Below are positions 7,495 through 14,586 of a DNA stretch of 17,221 bases, piece by piece. The notes below the pieces were generated by a model. That model was not told the origin of the DNA. It saw only the letters and a list, made by a program, of their open reading frames with translations, and made no database searches. The stretch covers positions 1-17,221 of the forward strand of contig DAHXMP010000252.1 in NCBI GenBank assembly GCA_027371665.1, given 5' to 3'. Numbering within the stretch: position 1 is the stretch's first letter; every line of letters starts with the position of its first letter. The translations under genes were made by a program, and so were the position numbers. This stretch comes from Bacteroidota bacterium. GTDB lineage: Bacteria; Bacteroidota; Ignavibacteria; Kapaibacteriales; UBA2268.

Positions 7495-7502
7495 CAAAAA
7501 TA
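7495..7502 (-). promoter_or_regulatory. Bacteroidota-type -7 box upstream of the SxtJ-like gene
   Basis: The minus strand reads TATTTTTG, an exact TAnnTTTG match, 22 bp before the SxtJ-like ATG in the divergent 221-bp gap. The leader would be short and no -33 TTTG at normal spacing is evident. No exact TAnnTTTG is found on the plus strand of this gap for the SGNH gene. Confidence 0.28.
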
Positions 7503-7694
7503 GCAAATAAAAAAATAAAATATTTAAAAAATTCGAGCAAGATTGTTAAATTTAGGTTTTTATTAGGACAGGTTTAATTGTTATTTATTGATTTTCATAA
7601 ATGAAAGTCAGTTTTATGTTTTGAAACCGGTTTAACATTGTCCCCCGGTTTCATAGTATTATTATTTTTTTATTTTATTTCAATATTAAATATC

Positions 7695-8939
7695 ATGGGA
7701 AGTGAAGATAAGAATATAAAAAATAAAGAAACCGGTTACAGAAAAAAAACATCAAAACCGGTTATAATTTTTACACTGGTGGTAATTTTGTTTATTTTCC
7801 AGGAAATTTTATTCAGAATTATTTTTCCAGTTCCTGAAGTAACTAACTTTAACAGGATTAATTATTCGCCTGTATTCTTTAGTTCTGTTAGTAATGAGTT
7901 AAAATATCTGTCAAATGCATCTTTTATTTGGGCATCTGACCCTGATGAGCATGAATCATTAATGAAACTAAATATTTATGGCTTTAGGGGGAAAAATTTC
8001 TGTGCCAAACCAGAATCAAAAATTCCAAGGATTGTGTTTATCGGTGACAGTTTTGTTGAAGGATACATGGTTGAAAATTCACAAACTATTCCATCAATTT
8101 TTGAAAAAGAAGCACGATTACATAGAATGAGAGTAGAATCAATTAATTTAGGAATTGGAGGCACAGGTTTTTCAGATTATTGCAGACTTATCAGGGATGT
8201 TATACCGGTGCTAAAGCCGGACCATGTGATTATTGTCCTCCATGCTAATGATTTGCCCCCTTCGCCTTATCATCCTGAATGGTTTGAAAATCCTCTTGTC
8301 CCAAAATATTCTCATTGGTGGATTCCGAGATTTTACTACGTTTTTAAAAATTTAATAGAAGGCAAAACTGTTCCTCACAGATGGACAAGTAAACCATTCA
8401 CTTTTTTTGCACCTGTACCGGCACTAAGTAATCCCTGGTCAAATGATGTCAAAGCGAAAGAATACGAAAAATTTGTTTCCCCAAAAATTGCAACAGCTAT
8501 GGAAAAAGGAAGATTTAATCCTTTTGCAGTTGATGAATATTCTCTATTTAAAGAAAATCTCCCGCAAAAATTCAAAATCACAGAGCATTTAAACGGATTG
8601 GAAAATTTTGCAGCTTTATACAATAAAAAAATCTATATAGTCTATGTGCCATGCAGGAATCAGGTAAGCAATTATTATTTACCATACCAGAAAGAATTTT
8701 CATCAGACTCTGTTCTCGTACCATTGACAGATTCAACTTATCAGGTCCATGCCCAAATTTTGAAAACCAGTTGTGGGTCACTTGGCATACCTTTCTTTGA
8801 TTGTACTAATATGATTCTGTCAGAAGAAAATGCAGGACATCATATTTATTGGAATTACGACGAGCACATGAAACCTGAAGGCTATTCATTGATTGGGAAG
8901 GCAGTTTATTCATGGTGGAGAAAAGTAGAGAATGAATAG
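7695..8939 (+). CDS. Membrane-anchored SGNH/GDSL hydrolase
   Basis: Predicted esterase or acyltransferase facing the periplasm. The ATG at 7695 gives 414 residues; an in-frame TTG at 7638 would only add a hydrophobic run. A basic N-terminus is followed by one membrane anchor (about 22-44, VIIFTLVVILFIFQEILFRI). SGNH blocks are present: IGDSFVEG (G117-D118-S119, nucleophile), NLGIGGTG (block II Gly), VLHANDL (N185) and YDEHMKPEGY (D389 and H391 completing the triad, spaced DxH rather than DxxH, as in AlgX/AlgJ-like members). SGNH proteins of this sort often accompany SxtJ, DUF5989 and NodU-type carbamoyltransferases, so I infer acyl transfer to or from the same glycan or metabolite. It is divergent here, with a shared 221-bp control region. 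No clear Shine-Dalgarno site. Confidence 0.82.
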   Translation: MGSEDKNIKNKETGYRKKTSKPVIIFTLVVILFIFQEILFRIIFPVPEVTNFNRINYSPVFFSSVSNELKYLSNASFIWASDPDEHESLMKLNIYGFRGKNFCAKPESKIPRIVFIGDSFVEGYMVENSQTIPSIFEKEARLHRMRVESINLGIGGTGFSDYCRLIRDVIPVLKPDHVIIVLHANDLPPSPYHPEWFENPLVPKYSHWWIPRFYYVFKNLIEGKTVPHRWTSKPFTFFAPVPALSNPWSNDVKAKEYEKFVSPKIATAMEKGRFNPFAVDEYSLFKENLPQKFKITEHLNGLENFAALYNKKIYIVYVPCRNQVSNYYLPYQKEFSSDSVLVPLTDSTYQVHAQILKTSCGSLGIPFFDCTNMILSEENAGHHIYWNYDEHMKPEGYSLIGKAVYSWWRKVENE

Positions 8940-9014
8940 TGTAGAATTATATTACTGTTATTTTTCATGATGTGAAAATATTTATTATGATTTATTCTTT
9001 AGAGGAGAAAAATA

Positions 9015-11312
9015 ATGAAAAACAAAATAGATAAAAATCAGCCAAAAACAAATGAACTAAAAACGAAGAGTTCAAAAAATAAAAAATCCAAAATCAATAG
9101 AAGGTCATTACTCGTTAAATATATTTTACCGGTTATCGGTTTATTAATTATAATCTTCGGTATATGGTTTATTTTCATTCATAAAAGTGATAAGGATTTG
9201 TTTAAGGATGCTTTTAGTGCATCCGGGATAAATGGAAGATTAACAATAACATATCCTCACAATAACACAATTTTCCCACCTGAAATAGCTTCCCCGTCAT
9301 TTCATTGGAATGACCCTGATAATGATACATATCAGTGGCTTGCCGTCGTTGAGGAAGATGGAAAAATCAGTTATATTTCCGATTACATTGATGAAAATAA
9401 GTGGAAACCCGATTCATCTGATTGGGAAGACATTAAGAGTAGGTCAGATGGAAAAGATGTTACCGTAAATATTATTGGTATAGACAGGAACGAACCCGGT
9501 AAAATTTATAATGGTGGAAAAATTCAGTTTACAATTTCAAAAGATTCGGTAGGAGCCCCTATCTTTTTCAGGGCTGTTCCTTTACCTTTTGGATTTGCTG
9601 TTGACAACCTGCCAACAATAAGCTGGAGATTAGGAGATGTTTCCCTTTATACACAGCCCAAAATAATGCTGACCAATCTTCCGGTTTGCGGCAATTGTCA
9701 TTCCTTTTCCGCAGATGGAAAAACTATTGGAATGGACGTTGATTATGCAAACGATAAAGGGGCATATTTCATCTCAAAAATTTCAAGGCATACTGATATT
9801 ACCTTTGATAAAATTATGACATGGGACGATTATAAACGTGAAGATAATGAATACACATTCGGTCTTCTTTCACGAGTTTCCCCAGATGGCCGTTACGTCT
9901 TGAGTACTGTTAAAGACCGCTCAATATTTGTCAGGATAAATAATCTTAACTATTCACAACTTTTCTTCCCTATTAAAGGCATTATTTGTATTTATGACGT
10001 TAAAAATAAGACCTTCGCTGCCTTACCCGGTGCAGATGATAAAACTTTCTGTCAAAGTAATCCTGTATGGAGCCCTGACGGGAAAACGGTTCTTTTCACA
10101 AGAGCACCCGTTTATCATTCAGCTCTGGCTGAACAATCTAAAGATATCATTATACCTACAGAATATGCAAAAGAATTTATTGAAGGAAAGCAGGATTATA
10201 AATACGATATTTACCAGGTTCCTTTCAATAACGGGAATGGAGGTGTAGCTGTACCCCTTCCGGGAGCATCGAATAACGGTATGAGCAATTATTTCCCGAA
10301 ATATTCACCTGATGGTAAATGGATTATATTTACCCAGGCAAAGAATTTTATGCTTTTACAGCCTGATGCAAAACTATATATTATGCCTGCCAGCGGTGGA
10401 ACTCCAAGACTTATGAATTGCAATAATCCCGGTACAATGAATTCATGGCATTCCTGGTCCCCCAATGGGAAATGGCTCGTTTTCAGTTCAAAGGCAACTG
10501 GTCCATATACACAGCTTTACCTGACTCATATTGATGAAAATGGCAATGATTCACCATCAATATTGCTCGAAAATATGACCATAAGAAACCGTGCCGTAAA
10601 CATTCCTGAATTCGTTAATACAAAATATGATTATTGGAAAAGCATTGATGAAAAATTTGTTGATAATGATGTTTATACTTTTGACAGAGGGAAAGAGAAA
10701 CTCAGGGTTAAAGACTATAAAGGCGCATTGGAAGAGCTTAACAAAGCAATTGAAATGAATCCAAACGATGTTACATCTTTGAATCTGAGAGCCCTTACAA
10801 AATTTGAACTTGGAAAAGGACAGGAAGCTTTGGAAGATTATGACAAAGTCGTTGCTCTAAACCCTAAAGCTTTTTTTGTATATTCAAACAGGGCAAATGC
10901 AAAACTATTACTTAAGGATTACACTGGTGCTATTGCCGATTTGGATATGGCAATTAAATTGAATCCCCAAAGTTCTGTTGAATATAATAACAGGGGGGCG
11001 GCTAAATTTGATACCGGTGACTTTAACGGAGCAATTAAAGATTTAACTACATCATTACAATTTAATCCGAAAAACGATAAAGCATGGGCACTTAAAGCTA
11101 CTGCTAAATATAATCTTGGGGATTACAATGGAGCTGTAAATGATTTTGATAAAACTCTTGAACTTAATCCAAAAGATTCTCTTGCATTTTTTAAAAGAGG
11201 TCTTTCCAAGCTTCAGCTTGGATTGGGAGAACAAGGATGTAAAGACCTTAAAGAGGCTTTGAAATTAGGATATAAAGAAGCGGATGAATATATAAATAAG
11301 TTCTGCAGATAG
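9015..11312 (+). CDS. Envelope protein with CxxCH motif, TolB/PD40-like propeller and C-terminal TPRs
   Basis: A 765-residue protein with a lysine-rich cytoplasmic start, a single membrane anchor (about 34-56) and a periplasmic remainder. Order: beta-sandwich-like segment (about 70-195); LPVCGNCHSFSADGKT with C225, C228, H229, a c-type haem attachment motif; a propeller with repeated SPDG motifs (SRVSPDGRYVLST, PVWSPDGKTVLFT, PKYSPDGKWIIFT, SWSPNGKWLVFSS); then about five TPR units (about 555-760) with repeats such as ALEELNKAIEMNPND and AVNDFDKTLELNPKD. AGAGGAG seven bases before the ATG is one of the strongest ribosome-binding sites in the window. I recognise the TolB-like/CxxCH combination from Bacteroidota-group proteins but know no function; a single CHxxC-type site may bind haem or simply be a cysteine pair. 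It lies 75 bp after the SGNH gene and may share its transcript. Confidence 0.8.
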   Translation: MKNKIDKNQPKTNELKTKSSKNKKSKINRRSLLVKYILPVIGLLIIIFGIWFIFIHKSDKDLFKDAFSASGINGRLTITYPHNNTIFPPEIASPSFHWNDPDNDTYQWLAVVEEDGKISYISDYIDENKWKPDSSDWEDIKSRSDGKDVTVNIIGIDRNEPGKIYNGGKIQFTISKDSVGAPIFFRAVPLPFGFAVDNLPTISWRLGDVSLYTQPKIMLTNLPVCGNCHSFSADGKTIGMDVDYANDKGAYFISKISRHTDITFDKIMTWDDYKREDNEYTFGLLSRVSPDGRYVLSTVKDRSIFVRINNLNYSQLFFPIKGIICIYDVKNKTFAALPGADDKTFCQSNPVWSPDGKTVLFTRAPVYHSALAEQSKDIIIPTEYAKEFIEGKQDYKYDIYQVPFNNGNGGVAVPLPGASNNGMSNYFPKYSPDGKWIIFTQAKNFMLLQPDAKLYIMPASGGTPRLMNCNNPGTMNSWHSWSPNGKWLVFSSKATGPYTQLYLTHIDENGNDSPSILLENMTIRNRAVNIPEFVNTKYDYWKSIDEKFVDNDVYTFDRGKEKLRVKDYKGALEELNKAIEMNPNDVTSLNLRALTKFELGKGQEALEDYDKVVALNPKAFFVYSNRANAKLLLKDYTGAIADLDMAIKLNPQSSVEYNNRGAAKFDTGDFNGAIKDLTTSLQFNPKNDKAWALKATAKYNLGDYNGAVNDFDKTLELNPKDSLAFFKRGLSKLQLGLGEQGCKDLKEALKLGYKEADEYINKFCR

Positions 11313-11394
11313 CTTATTATACTTTTTATGAGATGTTAATATTTAAGGATAATTAATCAAATACTTTTTAGTAATTTATTTCTTAATATTTACT

Positions 11395-11424
11395 CTCATG
11401 TTGCTATGATGAATTGCACATGAG
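11395..11424 (+). terminator. Hairpin in the gap after the TPR/propeller gene
   Basis: CTCATGT at 11395-11401 pairs perfectly with ACATGAG at 11418-11424 around a 16-base loop. An AT-rich run with T tracts follows but does not begin directly at the stem, so a classical intrinsic terminator is uncertain. The rest of the 230-bp gap (11313-11542) is very AT-rich with nothing else recognisable. Confidence 0.28.
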
Positions 11425-11542
11425 CATATTTAAATAAAAATTTATTTTTCTTTATTATTTTGGTTTGTATAAAGTCTATATTGTTATCAAAAATGAAATA
11501 CCTTTTTTTGTTGTTTTTTGATCAATATTAATTTAAAACAAA

Positions 11543-12289
11543 ATGCTTACTTGTATCTCTCGTTCAATGAATGACAAACTTTATGAAATGATGCTGTCAT
11601 TATGTCCTCGTGAGTGGAAATTTATTAAAATATCAGGAGCTTCTGCTGATAGTTATCTTGATTACATTTTTAATACGAAATTTGATACAAAATGGATATT
11701 AAATCTCGATGAAGATTGCTTTATTATTAATCATGAAAATATTTATAAGCTTATTTCTTTCATGGAAAAAAACGATTATGATTATTGCGGTTTTCAGGAT
11801 GGCGGTGAGTTAATTGTTCGAATTCATAATCCTCTGGTTGCAAACCCTTTTTTCAATCTTTTTAATGTTGAAAAAATTTATCAAATGAAAAAAGATTATT
11901 ATCCGAAAAAATATTCACCCGCTGTACTAGCTGAAAAATATTCTCATTATATTAGATTTAAAAGATTCAAATATGTTTTTGATGATTATGAACCCTTTTA
12001 TACACAATTTTTCTGGCTTCTAGATTTGGGTTTAAAACCTTACTTTTTTCAGGCTGAAGAATATCTTAAGGAAAAATATCATATTTTTTTTCCGATATAT
12101 CTTGGAAAACCTTATTACTGTACTCCAACTATTATTTATGACAATGAAGGTGAAGAAATAGCTATCCATAGCTGGCACAGCAGATATTATAAGTACCCGA
12201 ATATAAAAAAATCAATAAATAATTGTTATAAATATGCCTATGATAAGTCGCTGTTATATAAAAAAGAAAAAAAAATTGTCAGTATTTAA
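11543..12289 (+). CDS. Putative glycosyltransferase, GT-A-like
   Basis: A 248-residue soluble protein with no signal peptide. The start MLTCISRSMNDKLYEMMLSL resembles the first strand and helix of a nucleotide-sugar-binding fold, and KWILNLDEDCFIIN (50-63) carries an acidic DED motif after a hydrophobic strand, as in GT-A enzymes that bind a metal-nucleotide-sugar. HSWHSRYY near 209-216 may be the C-terminal His often found close to the active site. The protein is rich in Tyr, Phe and Lys. A TAA lies in frame just upstream, which fixes the start at this ATG or later. It stands alone between two AT-rich gaps. I cannot name the sugar or acceptor, and assignment to a specific GT family would need a profile search. 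Confidence 0.55.
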   Translation: MLTCISRSMNDKLYEMMLSLCPREWKFIKISGASADSYLDYIFNTKFDTKWILNLDEDCFIINHENIYKLISFMEKNDYDYCGFQDGGELIVRIHNPLVANPFFNLFNVEKIYQMKKDYYPKKYSPAVLAEKYSHYIRFKRFKYVFDDYEPFYTQFFWLLDLGLKPYFFQAEEYLKEKYHIFFPIYLGKPYYCTPTIIYDNEGEEIAIHSWHSRYYKYPNIKKSINNCYKYAYDKSLLYKKEKKIVSI

Positions 12290-12420
12290 AACTGTTCTAA
12301 TCTTTTCATTACTCATAAAGCGTCTTCATTGATTTTGAAAATTCAAAGTAAATATTTATTTAAATTTATAATTGCAGATGGCAAGATTTCTTGCTGTTTC
12401 GAAGCTTCGTGAGCTCTCTA

Positions 12421-12440
12421 CGCACGATTCGAACTCGCGG
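12421..12440 (-). pseudogene. tRNA 3'-part remnant, minus strand
   Basis: The minus strand contains GCGAG-TTCGAAT-CGTGC, a T-arm with the canonical TTCGAAT loop but one stem mismatch. It is preceded by a GTAAG...CTTTAC hairpin like the long variable arm of a class II tRNA. No D-arm, anticodon arm or acceptor partner could be placed, so this is a remnant at best. Confidence 0.35.
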
Positions 12441-12460
12441 TAAAGCTATACACCTTACGT

Positions 12461-12511
12461 CCCGATGAAATCGGGAAGGTTAGGAGTTCGAGCCTCCTAA
12501 GGTCCACAAAA
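12461..12511 (+). pseudogene. tRNA 3'-part remnant, plus strand
   Basis: CCCGAT-gaa-ATCGGG (12461-12475) could be a long variable arm. It is followed by AGGAG-TTCGAGC-CTCCT (12482-12498), a perfect T-arm whose stem extends to seven pairs, and then AAGGTCC-A, which has the length of a 3' acceptor strand. The matching 5' strand GGACCTT is absent upstream and there is no CCA, so a functional tRNA is not supported. Confidence 0.4.
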
Positions 12512-12711
12512 GTTCTTTTCATATCATTTAATTACCTCACTATTATATATAATTTTTTTGGGCACGAAGATATCTCTTGCTTTTTATATTTTTATTTTGT
12601 TGATTTATCATAGCTTTTTCCTCAAGTAGATTATGCTGTTTTTTTATATAGATACGTGTAATGTTGTCAGTCGGCTTCCGGACTGAATTTTGACGTTCTT
12701 TCAATTTTTTT

Positions 12712-12785
12712 TTGAAAATATTTTGAGACCTTTTTGGGTTTCATGTGTCATTATAATAGTTGAACTATCGTAAAAGGAAAAAACT
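12712..12785 (+). promoter_or_regulatory. Duplicated leader of paralog 1 (shared with paralog 2)
   Basis: This leader aligns with 13660-13735: both have TTGAAAA, then TTTTGAGACCTTTT, then GTGTCATT, and end AAAAGGAAAAAACT immediately before ATG. The identical end contains an AAAGGA ribosome-binding site. The conserved TTTTGAGACC block is a plausible promoter element, but no TAnnTTTG box is present. Confidence 0.45.
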
Positions 12786-13478
12786 ATGAAAACAATATTT
12801 AAAATTTTGCTTGTAATTGTTTTACTTACTTTATCTGCACAATACACAAAAGCGGGAGATACGCTCGATACCTGCTGGACAATGGTATTCCCACATGACC
12901 CTGACCATGGATATTACAACCCGGATTCTGTTTTATATGATACTTGTTTATGCAAAACAAAACCATGGCTGCCGCCATATTGCAAATATGTATATGCTAA
13001 GCAATGGTTCGGATTAGATTTGCCCAAGGGTGCATTAAATATACCAAAGGCACCAAGAGATTCTATAATTTTAAGAAATTGGAGGGATATAGACTCAAGT
13101 TTTACTGAATTAAGAGATGGTTTACAAAATATTGAAGATATGTTTAGTTCCTTTATTATGAGAAAAGAATTCCCAGATTATGGTGATAGTAGCAATATTT
13201 TTCTTTTAAAATTTAATTATTACTTCAATATTGATTCCGTTGTTTATTATTTGAAACAAATTTATACATTAGTTGATGCGTTTTATGATTATAGATATTC
13301 TGTTTTAGCCTCAAATTATTTGTCTGAGCCAGGTTTTGAATTAGGAAATTTGAAAGAAGATGGTATAAAATCAAGATTAGTTAATGGCTGCATGGATTAT
13401 CATAAAAACTCATTGGAATGGAATTTATTTTCAATTCATGTACCCATGGCATGGGAAATAACAAAAGGTAAGTTCTGA
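12786..13478 (+). CDS. Array paralog 1: secreted cysteine-containing protein, no sorting domain
   Basis: First of five tandem paralogs of unknown function. 230 residues: signal peptide about 1-23 (MKTIFKILLVIVLLTLSAQY, cleavage after TKA), then the family body with DTCWTMVFPHDPDHGY, NPDSVLYDTCLC, YAKQWF, RDSII, TELRDGLQNIEDMF and MRKEFPD. Conserved cysteines are C30, the CxC pair near 54-56 and one about ten residues later. It is the most divergent body of the array. Unlike copies 2-4 it has no T9SS tail; it ends in GNLKEDGIKSRLVNGCMDY and EWNLFSIH, a 35-residue tail shared almost exactly with copy 5. It would be exported by Sec but apparently not taken by T9SS. AAAGGA precedes the ATG. Confidence 0.78.
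   Translation: MKTIFKILLVIVLLTLSAQYTKAGDTLDTCWTMVFPHDPDHGYYNPDSVLYDTCLCKTKPWLPPYCKYVYAKQWFGLDLPKGALNIPKAPRDSIILRNWRDIDSSFTELRDGLQNIEDMFSSFIMRKEFPDYGDSSNIFLLKFNYYFNIDSVVYYLKQIYTLVDAFYDYRYSVLASNYLSEPGFELGNLKEDGIKSRLVNGCMDYHKNSLEWNLFSIHVPMAWEITKGKF
13334..13439 (+). repeat. 106-bp direct repeat R1 (tail module of paralog 1)
   Basis: Matches 16804-16909 at 99 of 106 positions with no gaps, much closer than the rest of the two genes. Five of the seven differences fall at third codon positions and four are silent. It encodes FELGNLKEDGIKSRLVNGC and the following MDYHKNSLEWNLFSIH. Similarity stops abruptly at its right end, after CAATTCAT. Confidence 0.85.
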
Positions 13479-13659
13479 TATTTTTTTAATAACGAAATTT
13501 TTTCTTGTTTATTAATTATTTTTTTGTAATATGAAGGAAGTTATTTGAGCAAATAATTTTAGGTTCAGTCTAAACATGGCAAAGAATAAGAACCATAGTG
13601 CTTCTCCAAAGGAACTGCGGAGCGAAAAGCAGCTTGCAAGCCGCACTAATACAAGTTCA

Positions 13660-13735
13660 TTGAAAAAATTTTTTGAGACCTTTTGTCTGTTAGTGTGTCA
13701 TTTAGATATGTGAAAAACACAAAAAGGAAAAAACT
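13660..13735 (+). promoter_or_regulatory. Duplicated leader of paralog 2 (shared with paralog 1)
   Basis: Second copy of the leader at 12712-12785, with TTTTTTGAGACCTTTT, GTGTCATT and an identical AAAAGGAAAAAACT before the ATG. The 180 bp to its left (13479-13659) hold no gene; a GC-richer stretch with a GCTTGCAAGC palindrome at about 13632-13641 is the only notable feature. Paralogs 3 and 4 lack this leader and follow within 40 bp, so this may drive copies 2-4 or 2-5. Confidence 0.45.
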
Positions 13736-14548
13736 ATGAAAACAATATTTAAAATCTTGCTTGTAATTAGCATCCTTACAGCATTTGCACAATACACAAA
13801 AGCGGGAGACACACTCGATACTTGCTGGACAATGGTCTATCCTGACGACCCACAACATGGATATTTAAATCCTGACTCTGTTCTTTATGATTCGTGTCAA
13901 TGTAACGATATATACAAATGTGATAGTTTTTCTGCACAACCATGGTTTGAATTTAGTTTTATAGAAAATGACCCATATAACTTTCCATCATTTCCAACAG
14001 ACACAATAATAGAAACAACATGGCAAATTCTTGATACAAATTATGTCGAATTGAGAAATTTGTTTCAAAGTCTTGAAAATGTTTTTGGTCCTTTTATATT
14101 TAGAAAAAAGTTTCCACACTTGATTGATTCTACGTCCTTAGGAAATAGAACATATTTAATCAAATTTCAAAATTATTGTAATATTTTTTATGTAGTAAAT
14201 TATCTTAAATATGATAGCTTACTATATGAGCCATATTATAAAAATCATTGTGTTCATTTAGTTGGTACGGTAGATGATGAAATCACAAAAAATTTAATTT
14301 TTTCAATATATCCTATTCCTTGTAATGATATTTTAAATTTTTCATTATATACACAGAATTTATTAATGTATAAATTATATTTTGTAGACATTTTTGGTAA
14401 TAAGTATCAAATTAAAGAAAATGAACTTATATTACCTGGGGAACAAAAAATCCAAATTAATACTGAATTTTTATCTGATGGTATTTATTTATGTGCCATA
14501 GATACTGGAAGATATAAAATAATAAGAAAATTCATTGTATTAAGATAA
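13736..14548 (+). CDS. Array paralog 2: secreted protein with T9SS sorting domain
   Basis: 270 residues. Signal peptide about 1-23, nearly the same as copy 1 (MKTIFKILLVISILTAFAQY). Body: DTCWTMVYPDDPQHGY, NPDSVLYDSCQC, KCDSF, WFEFSF, NDPYNFPSFPTDTIIETTWQ, YVELRNLFQSLENVFG and RKKFPH. Cysteines are at 30, 54, 56, 62, 148, 172 and 196. The last about 80 residues (from FSIYPIPCNDIL, 189, to FIVLR) are a type A T9SS C-terminal sorting domain ending in the usual basic residue, with IYLCAIDTGRYKIIRKF as the last strands. So it is predicted to cross the inner membrane by Sec and the outer membrane by T9SS, to the surface or medium. The body matches no family I know. It shares a body type with copy 3 and a leader with copy 1. 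Confidence 0.85.
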   Translation: MKTIFKILLVISILTAFAQYTKAGDTLDTCWTMVYPDDPQHGYLNPDSVLYDSCQCNDIYKCDSFSAQPWFEFSFIENDPYNFPSFPTDTIIETTWQILDTNYVELRNLFQSLENVFGPFIFRKKFPHLIDSTSLGNRTYLIKFQNYCNIFYVVNYLKYDSLLYEPYYKNHCVHLVGTVDDEITKNLIFSIYPIPCNDILNFSLYTQNLLMYKLYFVDIFGNKYQIKENELILPGEQKIQINTEFLSDGIYLCAIDTGRYKIIRKFIVLR

Positions 14549-14586
14549 AAAATTAAAATTAAAAAAATTTCTTATTTGGAGATGCT

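Larger units (their letters stand above)
12290..12785. other. 495-bp gap with inverted repeats, tRNA-like debris and a duplicated leader
   Basis: No convincing gene. The left part holds a perfect inverted repeat GCAAGA-tt-TCTTGC (12381-12394), a 10-bp palindrome CGAAGCTTCG (12400-12409), and two tRNA T-arm-like fragments flanking a CCCGAT-gaa-ATCGGG hairpin (12461-12475). The segment 12375-12510 is clearly less AT-rich than its surroundings. A smaller hairpin (CAGTC with GACTG) lies at 12668-12685. The last 74 bp are the leader shared with paralog 2. Confidence 0.6.

Noticed and set aside
7638..7694. TTG-initiated extension of the SGNH hydrolase
   Set aside because: The extra 19 residues come from T-rich intergenic DNA with no ribosome-binding site; ATG 7695 gives a normal basic N-terminus followed by the anchor.
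12421..12511. A complete tRNA gene
   Set aside because: Good T-arms are present on both strands, but no D-arm, anticodon arm or matching 5' acceptor strand can be placed on either strand, so only remnants are listed.
12722..12755. Sigma-70-like TTGAGA and TATAAT pair before paralog 1
   Set aside because: The two boxes are 23 bases apart, too far, and the TATAAT is not kept in the duplicated leader of paralog 2.
13568..13645. Hairpin or terminator in the GC-richer stretch after paralog 1
   Set aside because: Stems such as TGCTT/AAGCA and TGCGG/CCGCA need large bulges or loops and have no T-run, so a terminator is not supported.
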